Below the pieces are notes generated by a model that worked only from the letters and a program-made list of their open reading frames with translations, did not search any database and was not told where the DNA came from. A stretch of 64,000 nucleotides of DNA from Saprospiraceae bacterium (GTDB lineage Bacteria > Bacteroidota > Bacteroidia > Chitinophagales > Saprospiraceae). Positions 9,481 through 18,162 of this stretch are shown in pieces. The first letter of the stretch is position 1. Each line of letters starts with the position of its first letter. Location of the stretch: the NCBI GenBank assembly GCA_019187225.1, contig JABAQQ010000009.1, forward strand, positions 52,546-116,545. The letters run 5' to 3'. Both the position numbers and the translations under genes were made by a program.

Positions 9481-9550
9481 ATTTTTTTTCAAAAAATATC
9501 TCACCGCCCGTCCACATTTTTTGGCTTGCCGACAACAATAGGGAAAACAT
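9481..9550 (+). promoter_or_regulatory. Shared upstream module, copy 2 (of 3)
   Basis: Same pattern as at 6734: TTTTTTCAAAAAA, then CCGTCCACATTTTTTGGC, then GACAACAATAGGGAAAACAT. It starts 11 bases after the preceding stop and ends 26 bases before the ATG of the CARDB gene, so it fills nearly the whole intergenic space. Confidence 0.65.
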
Positions 9551-9575
9551 CACATCAAAATTCAATTTCCTTATT

Positions 9576-10295
9576 ATGAAAGCACTTATTTTTTCTATCG
9601 CAATCTGCCTGTCCGGCACCACATTCCTCTCCGCACAAGGCGTTATCACGAAGCCGGAACTTGTCGGGAGAATCCAGCAATCCGGCACCAAACTCGTCAT
9701 TACGGTGGATAACATGGCTACTGTCAATCCGAATAATGGGAGTGGTAAAGCGCACAGTTCGAGCGCGAAACTCAATTTAGGCGGTCAGGAGCAGACCATC
9801 CTGGTGCCGGAACTCAAACCCGAAACCCAATTCAAAAAAGAAATCCCGATTCCCACCTCGCTGCTCAACAAATCATTTGTCGGCACGCTCAAAGTAGATG
9901 CAGGCGGGGTCGTGGTCGAGTCCAACGAAAACAACAACGTATTCACGGACACTTTTAATGAATGCGATTTGAGCCCGGTTTCGACGGCAACCGGGTTGGT
10001 ATTGACACAAAGCAGCAGCAAGGGCGTCTATCAAATCAAGGTCAGGAACAACGGGCAGCGCCGGGCCGTCGCATCGGTTACCCGCGTCGTCGTCGCCAAA
10101 GATAACATTGCCTTGCAGGTATTCAACCTGCCCACGCCCGAAATCGCACCCGGAGCAACGGTTTCTCTTTCTTTCACCTACACGGCAACACTGTGCCATC
10201 ATACCGTTCATGCCACAAGCGATCAAAACGGCGCAGTTGCCGAATCGAATGAGTCCAACAACTCGTCTAAAATTACGATCCCCTGCGAGGATTAA
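9576..10295 (+). CDS. Secreted CARDB-domain protein
   Basis: 239 residues. The ATG at 9576 opens a signal peptide (MKALIFSIAICLSGTTFLSA). Two Ig-like CARDB (cell adhesion related) domains follow: one around residues 30-130, with VVVESNENNNVFTDTF marking its end, and one around 140-235, ending AVAESNESNNSSKITI. The E-S-N-E-x-N-N closing strand is the hallmark of the family. CARDB modules are extracellular binding or stalk domains and have no catalytic activity. There is no sorting domain, so it is either periplasmic or a small released protein. It directly follows upstream module copy 2. Confidence 0.8.
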   Translation: MKALIFSIAICLSGTTFLSAQGVITKPELVGRIQQSGTKLVITVDNMATVNPNNGSGKAHSSSAKLNLGGQEQTILVPELKPETQFKKEIPIPTSLLNKSFVGTLKVDAGGVVVESNENNNVFTDTFNECDLSPVSTATGLVLTQSSSKGVYQIKVRNNGQRRAVASVTRVVVAKDNIALQVFNLPTPEIAPGATVSLSFTYTATLCHHTVHATSDQNGAVAESNESNNSSKITIPCED

Positions 10296-10311
10296 AGCCC
10301 GCAAACTCCAT

Positions 10312-10443
10312 CAGGCAGTCTCATAAGTCGGTGATTTGTTTATATGATGATTTGTTTATTTAAAAATACCCCTGGTTATGAGGGTATAACGAAATAACCA
10401 AATCAGCGATTAAACAAATTAACAGACTTGTGAGACAGTCTCG
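10312..10443. repeat. Stuttering palindrome, GATTTGTTTA word family, copy 1
   Basis: An imperfect 130-base palindrome between two same-strand genes. The outer arms are GGCAGTCTCATAAGTC and GACTTGTGAGACAGTC; the inner arms carry GATTTGTTTA twice on the left and complementary TAAACAAAT and AACCAAATC words on the right; the centre is ATACCC-loop-GGGTAT. A relative of the same design lies at 27076-27193. Confidence 0.65.
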
Positions 10444-10504
10444 AGGAACAGTCCTGATATTATTCATTGAAGCAAACTATTGGTTGCGCTTAAACAATCA
10501 TATC

Positions 10505-11110
10505 ATGCGACATTCACTCGGCCTCGTATTCGTCTTATGCGCCACCATGCTTCGCGCACAGGAAACGTCCGACGACCACCCCGGCGCTTCGCAGGAAAGC
10601 AGGGCGCTCAAAGCCACCGAGTTTGCGATTCCTGGTTCCCCGGCTTTCAACATGCTCAACGCCAACACCCCTTCCCGCGTCGAGCGTTACGCTTCGTTCC
10701 ACAACGTCAAAGTAGATTGGAGCCTCACGAACGGACAGGCGGGATATACCCTCAGTCCGGGATTAGCCATCGAAGTTCAACCGGTCTGGCTGCTCTTTTT
10801 CGACCGCGCGGCAGCAGCCAGATATCGCCGTGCGTCGCCTTTTGTCCGCACCCTCTCTCCCCTGAGCCTGAGCGCCGGCACCAATGGCTCCAACAACCAA
10901 AACTGGTTGGCCTGGGCCGCTAAAATCAACCTCTACCGGGAGTACGACCCGCCCGACGATCCTAAGTTTTTGCGCGAAGTCGAAAAGGCCACCAAAGGCG
11001 CCAAAGACACTTTGCAACTGAAAATGAGGGAGTTCAACCAGACGCGGGATGTAGACACCGGCGCATTCCTGTTGCAGCCGATGATCAATGTCAATTGTTT
11101 GATGCGGTAA
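10505..11110 (+). CDS. Exported protein of unknown function, possibly shortened
   Basis: 201 residues from the ATG at 10505, which starts a signal peptide (MRHSLGLVFVLCATMLRA, then QETSDD). The mature part begins FAIPGSPAFNMLNANTP and VKVDWSLTNG, then ALAIEVQP-like strands and VWLLFFDRA. This resembles the N-terminal part of longer Bacteroidota surface or outer-membrane proteins as I remember them, so the 201-residue length may be a truncation; I cannot confirm that here. No lipobox and no sorting domain are present. It lies between a stuttering palindrome and upstream module copy 3. Confidence 0.6.
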   Translation: MRHSLGLVFVLCATMLRAQETSDDHPGASQESRALKATEFAIPGSPAFNMLNANTPSRVERYASFHNVKVDWSLTNGQAGYTLSPGLAIEVQPVWLLFFDRAAAARYRRASPFVRTLSPLSLSAGTNGSNNQNWLAWAAKINLYREYDPPDDPKFLREVEKATKGAKDTLQLKMREFNQTRDVDTGAFLLQPMINVNCLMR

Positions 11111-11130
11111 GGGCCGGCGATCCGTTTTTG

Positions 11131-11200
11131 TTTTTTTCAAAAAACATTCCCACTCCGTCCACATTTCCGGGGTTTTTGACAATAATCGGGGAAAACATTT
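11131..11200 (+). promoter_or_regulatory. Shared upstream module, copy 3 (of 3)
   Basis: TTTTTTTCAAAAAACATTCC, then CTCCGTCCACATTTCCGGGG, then GACAATAATCGGGGAAAACA. It begins 20 bases after the preceding stop and ends 42 bases before the 1618-residue gene. It is more diverged in the middle than copies 1 and 2 but keeps the spacing. Confidence 0.6.
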
Positions 11201-11242
11201 CTCAAAGGACGAATTATCATATTCGTTGCATTTAAAAAAACT

Positions 11243-14200
11243 ATGAAACCGAATATTAACGATCAAAACAAACTCCAGGAACTGAAACAGGTTCTTGCTG
11301 ACAAAAAAATTTCCAATAAAACCATCAACTCCATCGAAAAGGCTTTAAAGTCTGGCATGGTTTTCAAAAATCCTGGTGACCTGGCCATCGTCAATCTGGG
11401 CGAGCAGGATATTGCGATTATTGCAGAATTGGTTGTTTTTGAACAGACCCTGTTAGTGCCAAAAGATGTGAAAACTTTTGAATTCACCTTCCAACCTGTG
11501 GGCCCAGAAAAGTTTTTCTTTGGTTACCAATTCGTACTTTCTTTCGTAAATAAGAATAACTTTACAATTGAAGAATCATTTCCCATTGAAGGTACGGGGA
11601 GGGTTTATATTGACATTGACCTTGAGGATATTCTTACTAAAAGCAAGATTTCATACCGGGTTAAATCTCCGCATGGAGAATATGTGAAAATCGCTTTGGG
11701 GGCGGGGAATAATATATTGAACCAGGAATTGTTAGAAATCCAGAAAGCGGACTTATCCAACACAATTATCAAAGTAGCAATAGATGCGCCGGCGCTAATT
11801 CTCAATCCATCCATCGAAGGCTCTTACCAAATAAAAGGCAGGTTGCTCTCCAACAAGAACGACTCCAAATCAGACGGTTATCAGATTGTCATTCTTGCCA
11901 GCATTGAAAATTTGCCGGATGGAACACCCGAATTCAACCCTGTCGCCTTTGCTGAAACAGAAACGAATGGCTATTTTATTACGAGTTTTTTGATCTTTAC
12001 GAATCCTGCTGATATTGGCAAGGTTATAGCGGCAAAAGCTCGCATTACGAAAGGTGATGTATACCGGGAAGTTCCCATCAAACTGGTAGAAACAATTGAG
12101 AGCGAAGTCAAAAAATCAATGCTCCCCAGCCGCTTGATTCTGGCCATCACCGAAAACAATGCAACGGAAGAATGCAAGGATTGCGGATGCAACGAATTGA
12201 ATTTTCACGAGAAAAAAGTGCTCGAAGAATATTCCTATTATACGGTGGTCAGAACGACAGAGCCATCTATCATAGCTGACGTGCTCGAAGACGAAGACGA
12301 AATAGACATTGGGGAAATATATGGAACGGAGAGCAGATTAGTGCCATTCGGCGTATTTAAGAACTATCAGAATACTGTCTCGAAACAAATTAATTTTTCT
12401 AATTTCAATATCAATGACGGTTCATTAGTTGTTTTTTCTGCAAACGTCAGAAAACCATCCCTGAATACCGATCTGTTAGAAAAAATTGAAATAGAGCATA
12501 AAGTAAAAAGAAAACTGAAGGAAAAGGAGCGGGTTTTCAAAGGTCGTACCGCGCTTAATCAAATCAATCAGATTGACTGGGATAAGGAAGCAACCATATA
12601 TCAGGCCGCCAGTATTGCTCATGGCCATCTCCTGCAATTTAAACAGGAATGGATCCCTGATGGCTATTCCATCGGCGATCTGCTCTATTCCCTGCCATTG
12701 GCTCCCGGCCAGAAAAAGCAAATTGCCGTGCTGGACTGGGAACGTCGGGAAAGCGCCGCCAATTCACAATCCCTTGATTTTGAAGAAAATCTAAACAATT
12801 CATTGGTCAGGGACAGGGATGTCAATGAAGTAATAAGCGCCACTTTAAATGAAAATATTGTTGCCAATTCGACTGCCAAGACAAGAGGTATAGGAGGCGG
12901 GTTCGGCAGAGCAATTTCGGGTAGTGCCGAAGGTATCTCGTTTGGTTCTGTATTGGGCATTAGCGGTGGCAGCAGTAAATCGTCGTCTTCTGCAGAACAG
13001 TCGAGCAGCAGAGAAAGCACCGCCAACAGTTTTCAATCAATACGGGACAGGACCACCCAAGCGGCAAATGCGGTGCGCTCACAAAGGGCAACTGTCATTC
13101 AGACGGTTAGCCAGGGCGAACGGGTGCAAGCCACTTCGGAGTCTGTTGCCAATTACAACCACTGTCATGCCATTACCATACAGTATTTCGAAGTATTGCG
13201 CCATTTTATAGTGCAAAACCGAATCGCGAGCGTACAGGAATGCTTATTTGTGCCGCTTCAGATAACACCTTTCGACATCGAAAAGGCCTTGCGTTGGCGC
13301 AATTCATTGGAAAAGCACTTGCTCAGACCTGATCTCAGTAAAGGGTTCGAAGCCATTGCCCGTATTCAAAACGAAAAAGAAAGCCCGATTGAGCAATATT
13401 ATGACAGTATCGGATTTCCAAGGGTCAATTACGCCGAGCAAAATATTAAATTTCTAAGTGGCGAATTATACTTAGAGTTTTACTTTTTTAATTCGACCGG
13501 AAAGATTGACGATACAACCATCGCAGATTTCAAAACATTTAATGTAGACTTTATACCATTTAAAGACATACAATTAACGGATAAAGAGTTTGCCGAAATT
13601 GCAGGATCAAATGTGGTAGAATTTATATTGAATTTAATAACAATAGATACAGATAAAGGTACTGATTTAAAATTAGACGTATCTTTAGTCTCAGCATTCC
13701 GGCAAAACGCAAGACTTCGGGTTTCATTGAGGCAAACCAAGAATACCCCAACCAATATTGCAAGAAATCAGATAGACGCCATAAATATCCGGTTGGATGA
13801 ATCAAAGGTCGCATCGCCTCAGGAACTCGCTGATATCAAGCGGTTAAAAGATAAATACATGAAAATAAAGGTCCGCTCCGGATCGCTGCGGTACAGGACT
13901 GACAATTTTTCGGGCACCTTGTTCAGCGGCCGAATTGACAACGATCTTTTTGTGGGCGATGATGCGGTATTTCTCCCGGCATTGCTTACACCGGACGAGC
14001 TTCGCAACCCGAGAGGAGAGGATGTGGATGCCGCCAACAATTTGTTGCACCACTTCAATGAAAACATAGCGTATTATCACAAATGCATCTGGTACGAGAT
14101 GAGCGATATGTATCGTTTTATGCTTTTGGATGGTATTGTAGCACCCGGCAAAGCCAATGGGCGCAGTGTGGCTTCAGTGGTCGAAAACCGCATTATCGGG

Positions 14201-16099
14201 ATTGCCGGCAACAGTTTGATTTTGCCGGTTGCCCCCGGCAATCAACTTGACCCCACTATTGATGAAACCTTCAATCTTTTCGCTCAATATTACAGGGAAG
14301 ACGAAGACCCCATGCGCATTAGCATGCCGACCAAAGGAGTTTTTGCTGAGGCAGTTATAGGCAAATGTAATTCGTGCGAAGTAAAAGACGAAAGCCGTTT
14401 CTGGAGATGGGAAGAAGCACCAATTCCGGACAGCCCCACTACTCCCATACTGCCGCTTAATACGGATTCGCGCCGCGCTGACCCGGGCGATCTGGATCCG
14501 AAAGATTTTCCCAACCCGGTAGTAAATATCCAAAATGCGCCCAACCTGCCTGATCCGACCGGTTTACAAGGTTTGCTGCAACTCCTCGGAAAAGGTGACG
14601 CTTTCCGTGATTTGACCGGGTTGAATCAAAATCAATTGAACGCATTGGCGACTTTCCAGAAATCATTGGATACCGCACAAGCTTTTGGGAAAGAAGCATC
14701 GGAACTTGCAAAAGCAGCAGGAGCAATGAAATTGATCGAAGAAGCACAACAAAAGGGTATCGTATCGAATGAAGAAGCCAAACAGAAATCGGGCAAAGTA
14801 ATTGATTCGGCTATACCGCCGACATCTGAAGATAAGATCGCTCGCGCCAAAGAGCAGATCGGTTTAATAGATGCCCTACAACAACAAAAGGGAATAACTT
14901 CTGAAGATGCACAAATTGCCCGTAAACAAATCATTGATAATCTGATTAAAGGAACCGGTTCCAACGAAACGAGCGTAGGCGAATTGGGCGGTTTGATAGA
15001 AAAATCCAGCACTTTCGGAGTAGATGTTAAAAAAGACGGGGAATCATTTGAGCTTACACAGAGCGCTGTAAGTAACTCTCCTAGAATTGTTGATGTGAAC
15101 ATTACGCCTTCATTACGGGCGTTCGGGCCACCCGACGATCGCACAGGAAAAACCAAATTATCTGTCAAAGCTTCGAATGCGCCTCCAAACGCAAGATTGG
15201 TGTGGAGTATACCTCCATCTGAGGCGGGGAATTATACCATCACTCAAAGAATGAGCGGCAACATTAGCGAAGTTGAAATTACAGGCATTCGACCCGGATT
15301 GACGGCTATAGACATTGAGTTGATTGACGGCAATACTGTTATTCAGAGTGAAAAACACGCATTATCTATACCACAGTTTATTAGAGTGGACGACGACAAT
15401 GTATTATTTGATGATTTTTTGAATGAAATTCTAGCAACTGCTTTTAAAGATGTCATTATCTCTGAAATAAAACAAGTTGCCGCAGTAGTATTAGCAGCAG
15501 TTGCGAACGTTCGGTTGGTACACGTCTCGAATCGTGCACATAAAGTGCCTGATCATATTGATGTCAGATTTATAACAGATGCAGGGATATATAATTCAGA
15601 TCCAAGTGGAAGAAATTTATATGGAGTCGCTAAGGGCCGTACTTCACCAGGGCCAGTTGGAGATACAGAATTTAACGATGTAGCTGAAGTTTATCCAAGC
15701 TCGTTCAAACTAGACGGAGTTGACAGCAACGTTGATGTGAGAAGCGCATTTAATCAAATACTTCAACTTCATAAAGACTCACCTGATGATACGATTAAAC
15801 ATTGGCTGATAAAATTCACCGGAAGGTTAATTGGCGAAACGCTGTGTCACGAAATTTATCATACGTTGTTGCCAGTGCCCTTTAATCACAACCCCTCGGT
15901 ATTCGACATAATGGATGACGGTTCAGTCAGGAGCTTTACATCGCGCACCGGTATAATCGCACTATCAACTCCTCCCGGAGAGTTTGTCAGTCATTTGGAG
16001 GACCTGGGGATACAGTCAATTAATAAATTGAGAGGAACCAATAAAGATAATATTGATAGAACTTTTCCGGTTCCCCCAGCTCCATTATTTACTATCTAA
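11243..16099 (+). CDS. Very large unrecognised protein with C-terminal zincin-like motif
   Basis: 1618 residues with no signal peptide. The N-terminal third looks like beta-sandwich modules (about residues 30-280), followed by a small Cys cluster (ECKDCGCNE). Around residues 430-500 there is a well-defined block (KGRTALNQINQIDWD, IAHGHLLQFKQEWIPDGYS, LLYSLPLAPGQKKQIAVLDW). Then come a Gly/Ser-rich low-complexity stretch (about 545-600) and a block containing RSQRATVIQTVSQGE and NHCHAITIQYFEVLRHF. Residues about 1095-1240 are helical and coiled-coil-like; about 1280-1380 is an Ig-like module. The end holds HEIYH at residues 1536-1540, with a further His at 1549 and an IMDD turn after it, which looks like a zinc metallopeptidase active site with non-standard spacing. 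I do not recognise the family. It may be a delivered effector or a self-processing surface protein; that is inference. Confidence 0.75.
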   Translation: MKPNINDQNKLQELKQVLADKKISNKTINSIEKALKSGMVFKNPGDLAIVNLGEQDIAIIAELVVFEQTLLVPKDVKTFEFTFQPVGPEKFFFGYQFVLSFVNKNNFTIEESFPIEGTGRVYIDIDLEDILTKSKISYRVKSPHGEYVKIALGAGNNILNQELLEIQKADLSNTIIKVAIDAPALILNPSIEGSYQIKGRLLSNKNDSKSDGYQIVILASIENLPDGTPEFNPVAFAETETNGYFITSFLIFTNPADIGKVIAAKARITKGDVYREVPIKLVETIESEVKKSMLPSRLILAITENNATEECKDCGCNELNFHEKKVLEEYSYYTVVRTTEPSIIADVLEDEDEIDIGEIYGTESRLVPFGVFKNYQNTVSKQINFSNFNINDGSLVVFSANVRKPSLNTDLLEKIEIEHKVKRKLKEKERVFKGRTALNQINQIDWDKEATIYQAASIAHGHLLQFKQEWIPDGYSIGDLLYSLPLAPGQKKQIAVLDWERRESAANSQSLDFEENLNNSLVRDRDVNEVISATLNENIVANSTAKTRGIGGGFGRAISGSAEGISFGSVLGISGGSSKSSSSAEQSSSRESTANSFQSIRDRTTQAANAVRSQRATVIQTVSQGERVQATSESVANYNHCHAITIQYFEVLRHFIVQNRIASVQECLFVPLQITPFDIEKALRWRNSLEKHLLRPDLSKGFEAIARIQNEKESPIEQYYDSIGFPRVNYAEQNIKFLSGELYLEFYFFNSTGKIDDTTIADFKTFNVDFIPFKDIQLTDKEFAEIAGSNVVEFILNLITIDTDKGTDLKLDVSLVSAFRQNARLRVSLRQTKNTPTNIARNQIDAINIRLDESKVASPQELADIKRLKDKYMKIKVRSGSLRYRTDNFSGTLFSGRIDNDLFVGDDAVFLPALLTPDELRNPRGEDVDAANNLLHHFNENIAYYHKCIWYEMSDMYRFMLLDGIVAPGKANGRSVASVVENRIIGIAGNSLILPVAPGNQLDPTIDETFNLFAQYYREDEDPMRISMPTKGVFAEAVIGKCNSCEVKDESRFWRWEEAPIPDSPTTPILPLNTDSRRADPGDLDPKDFPNPVVNIQNAPNLPDPTGLQGLLQLLGKGDAFRDLTGLNQNQLNALATFQKSLDTAQAFGKEASELAKAAGAMKLIEEAQQKGIVSNEEAKQKSGKVIDSAIPPTSEDKIARAKEQIGLIDALQQQKGITSEDAQIARKQIIDNLIKGTGSNETSVGELGGLIEKSSTFGVDVKKDGESFELTQSAVSNSPRIVDVNITPSLRAFGPPDDRTGKTKLSVKASNAPPNARLVWSIPPSEAGNYTITQRMSGNISEVEITGIRPGLTAIDIELIDGNTVIQSEKHALSIPQFIRVDDDNVLFDDFLNEILATAFKDVIISEIKQVAAVVLAAVANVRLVHVSNRAHKVPDHIDVRFITDAGIYNSDPSGRNLYGVAKGRTSPGPVGDTEFNDVAEVYPSSFKLDGVDSNVDVRSAFNQILQLHKDSPDDTIKHWLIKFTGRLIGETLCHEIYHTLLPVPFNHNPSVFDIMDDGSVRSFTSRTGIIALSTPPGEFVSHLEDLGIQSINKLRGTNKDNIDRTFPVPPAPLFTI

Positions 16100-16112
16100 A
16101 TAGCAATATTGA

Positions 16113-16177
16113 AAGCACTCGTACATCTTAAAAGCGCAAATCGAAAAGGAGAACGCGCATATAAAGGGCGAGTGCTT
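16113..16177. promoter_or_regulatory. Inverted repeat in the leader of the next gene
   Basis: AAGCACTCG (16113-16121) and CGAGTGCTT (16169-16177) are perfect inverted copies around a 47-base loop that itself contains complementary GCGC words. It sits between the giant gene and the next start at 16195 and could act as a terminator or leader structure. Confidence 0.35.
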
Positions 16178-16194
16178 ATCATAACACCACCACC

Positions 16195-17229
16195 ATGCCC
16201 CCCCAACCCAACACACCCTACCCACCCCTCCGCTCCCAAATCAGCACCGGCCTCATTTTCGCGATCCCGTTTTTGGGTCTGTTTATAGTGGTGGGTTTGT
16301 TTCTTGTATATACGGGTTGGGAAACGCACGACCCTATGCACCGCTTGATGGGTCTGGCTTTTATGGCGCTTCCCGTTTTTCTGTATGTGATGATGGTACA
16401 GGGATACCGCGCTTTCAGTATGGAAGACGGGTGGGTCAATCTGCGCGGTTTGTTTGAAAAAAGGTCGTTTCCGGTGTCCGATATTAAGGGTTACGCCGTG
16501 TTGTACCGGAGAAACAAAAACGCGATGACGGAAACGCTGCATCTCTTGTTGTCAGATGAAAGCGTAATAAGGATCGAGTCTTCTTTCTATCGAAACTATG
16601 CGGAAATCCATTCCGCATTGACGCGGGGAAAATCGCTCGACCCGGTGTTCCAGGCAGAAGTCAAAAAACGGCGGAAATGGAACGAATTGAAATGGATCGG
16701 CTGCGCCTTAGGAATCCTCGCGCTGGTGTGGTGCTATCTCTCGTACGAAAGCCAAAAAACGCCGCTGAGCGCGCAGGAAATGCAATCCGTGACGCTTACT
16801 TTGAGCGAAACACCCTTCGTGGAAACCGAAACCAGCAGATCGGGGCGCAGCTCCTCAAAGCGGACTTTTATTCAACTGCACACCGTAGAGTTGCCCGGCC
16901 TGCCGCTCTTGCTGGAAGGGCCTGCCTTCGACGGCGCGCAGGTAGAGGCACTGACACAAATGCTCGAAGCGGGCGACAGGATACAGGTGTCGGTGTTCAA
17001 ATCAGACCGGAGATACCTGATGCGGGCAATGAAATCGCAGGAAATCACCGGCCCCACCTCCGTTGGCGTGTGCGCCTTAGCGGGGAAAGGATTTGATTTT
17101 TTAACATTGGAAGCCTACGATTTTCATCACCGGATAAAACTCCAAATGATGCTGTTGATACTGTCTGTCAACATCGGGATCGTTTTCCTTATTGCCGGTT
17201 GGAAATACTGGCAGTTTTCGAGAATATGA
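16195..17229 (+). CDS. Unrecognised four-helix membrane protein
   Basis: 344 residues. Membrane segments are visible at about residues 17-40 (LIFAIPFLGLFIVVGLFLVY), 50-70 (LMGLAFMALPVFLYVMMVQG), 163-180 (IGCALGILALVWCYLSY) and 315-338 (MMLLILSVNIGIVFLIAGW). Between the second and third helices is a soluble strand-rich segment (GWVNLRGLFEKRSFPVSDI, then RIESSFYRNYAEIHSAL) like the PH-type domains of DUF304-style proteins. Between the third and fourth is a hydrophilic segment of about 130 residues (VEFKSDRR-type, IQVSVFKSDRRYLMRAMK). The start uses ATG at 16195. It is a distant functional analogue of the 8699 gene in layout only. No role is proposed. Confidence 0.6.
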   Translation: MPPQPNTPYPPLRSQISTGLIFAIPFLGLFIVVGLFLVYTGWETHDPMHRLMGLAFMALPVFLYVMMVQGYRAFSMEDGWVNLRGLFEKRSFPVSDIKGYAVLYRRNKNAMTETLHLLLSDESVIRIESSFYRNYAEIHSALTRGKSLDPVFQAEVKKRRKWNELKWIGCALGILALVWCYLSYESQKTPLSAQEMQSVTLTLSETPFVETETSRSGRSSSKRTFIQLHTVELPGLPLLLEGPAFDGAQVEALTQMLEAGDRIQVSVFKSDRRYLMRAMKSQEITGPTSVGVCALAGKGFDFLTLEAYDFHHRIKLQMMLLILSVNIGIVFLIAGWKYWQFSRI

Positions 17230-17264
17230 CAGAAAATTAAGCACCTTTTAACCATTATTGACTT

Positions 17265-18122
17265 ATGAAAATGCTGATTCTGTTCACAACACTCTTTAGC
17301 AGCTTCTTCGCTTCTGCCCAAACGACGGACGAAACGGCCGTCAAAAACCTCATCGCCCGCGAAACCGATGCTTACAACGCCTCCGATTGGACCGTCTGGT
17401 CGGGCTGTTGGGCGCACGAAAAATACATCTCGTGGAGCGCGAACGTCCGCACCGGTTACGTCCAGGTCATTGGATGGGAAGCATTGGAAGAAATGATGCG
17501 CTCCAATTTCAGCAATGATCCCGAACCATGGAAGGCCACAGTGCGCCGTGAAAACTGGAATGTCCACATCAATGGCAACATGGCATTCGTTACATTCAGC
17601 CAGACGGTCACAGACGATGGCGCCGGCTTCTCTTATACGTCATCTGAAACCCGCACCTGTGAGAAGCAGGAGCAGGAATGGAAAATCATCCAGGCCGGCG
17701 CATTAAGAATAGCTCCGAATCATTATGCGCTGGCTACGCTCATCCGGGGGCTTGCTTATGCCGCGACTAAAGATGAAACCCCGGAAACTTTCGCAAAAAC
17801 TGTATTTTCATGGTCAAAAGACGCGGTGCACATCATGCCCTGGACGCTGCCAGGCTTTTCGGAATGGATACGAGAATGGTCCGCCGGATACAATCTCGAA
17901 TTTAAAATAACAACCTCTTCCGGCGAGCGCCTCCAGACCTCGCGCCTCAATATCGGGAAGTCAAAAGAACTGGCCGGATTCTTCCAGTTTTGGGGTTTTG
18001 AAGGCGCTAATGTAGAGCGGTTCTACCGCGAACTCTGGAGACTGGAACTCGAGGCCGCCGGTTTTATATATGAACCCAAAGACGACGGCGACAAAACAGT
18101 AGAGACCGTCAGAAAAAAATAG
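17265..18122 (+). CDS. Exported NTF2-like (SnoaL/DUF4440-type) protein
   Basis: 285 residues with a signal peptide (MKMLILFTTLFSSFFASAQ). Residues about 22-150 follow the NTF2-like/SnoaL pattern: TAVKNLIARETDAYNASDWT, W-x-H-E-K-Y, a Gly-Trp-Glu turn, then NMAFVTFSQTVTDDG and the closing QEWKIIQAGALRI. These cone-shaped folds bind small ligands or act as simple isomerases; exported members are mostly of unknown role. Residues 155-285 form a second, unrecognised region rich in Trp and aromatic residues (FAKTVFSWSKDAVHIMPW). The gene stands 36 bases behind the membrane-protein gene and 40 before the next, so an operon is possible. Confidence 0.65.
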   Translation: MKMLILFTTLFSSFFASAQTTDETAVKNLIARETDAYNASDWTVWSGCWAHEKYISWSANVRTGYVQVIGWEALEEMMRSNFSNDPEPWKATVRRENWNVHINGNMAFVTFSQTVTDDGAGFSYTSSETRTCEKQEQEWKIIQAGALRIAPNHYALATLIRGLAYAATKDETPETFAKTVFSWSKDAVHIMPWTLPGFSEWIREWSAGYNLEFKITTSSGERLQTSRLNIGKSKELAGFFQFWGFEGANVERFYRELWRLELEAAGFIYEPKDDGDKTVETVRKK

Positions 18123-18162
18123 ACCTGTTTTTTCTCAATTCTATTGATAAATATTCTTCCCT

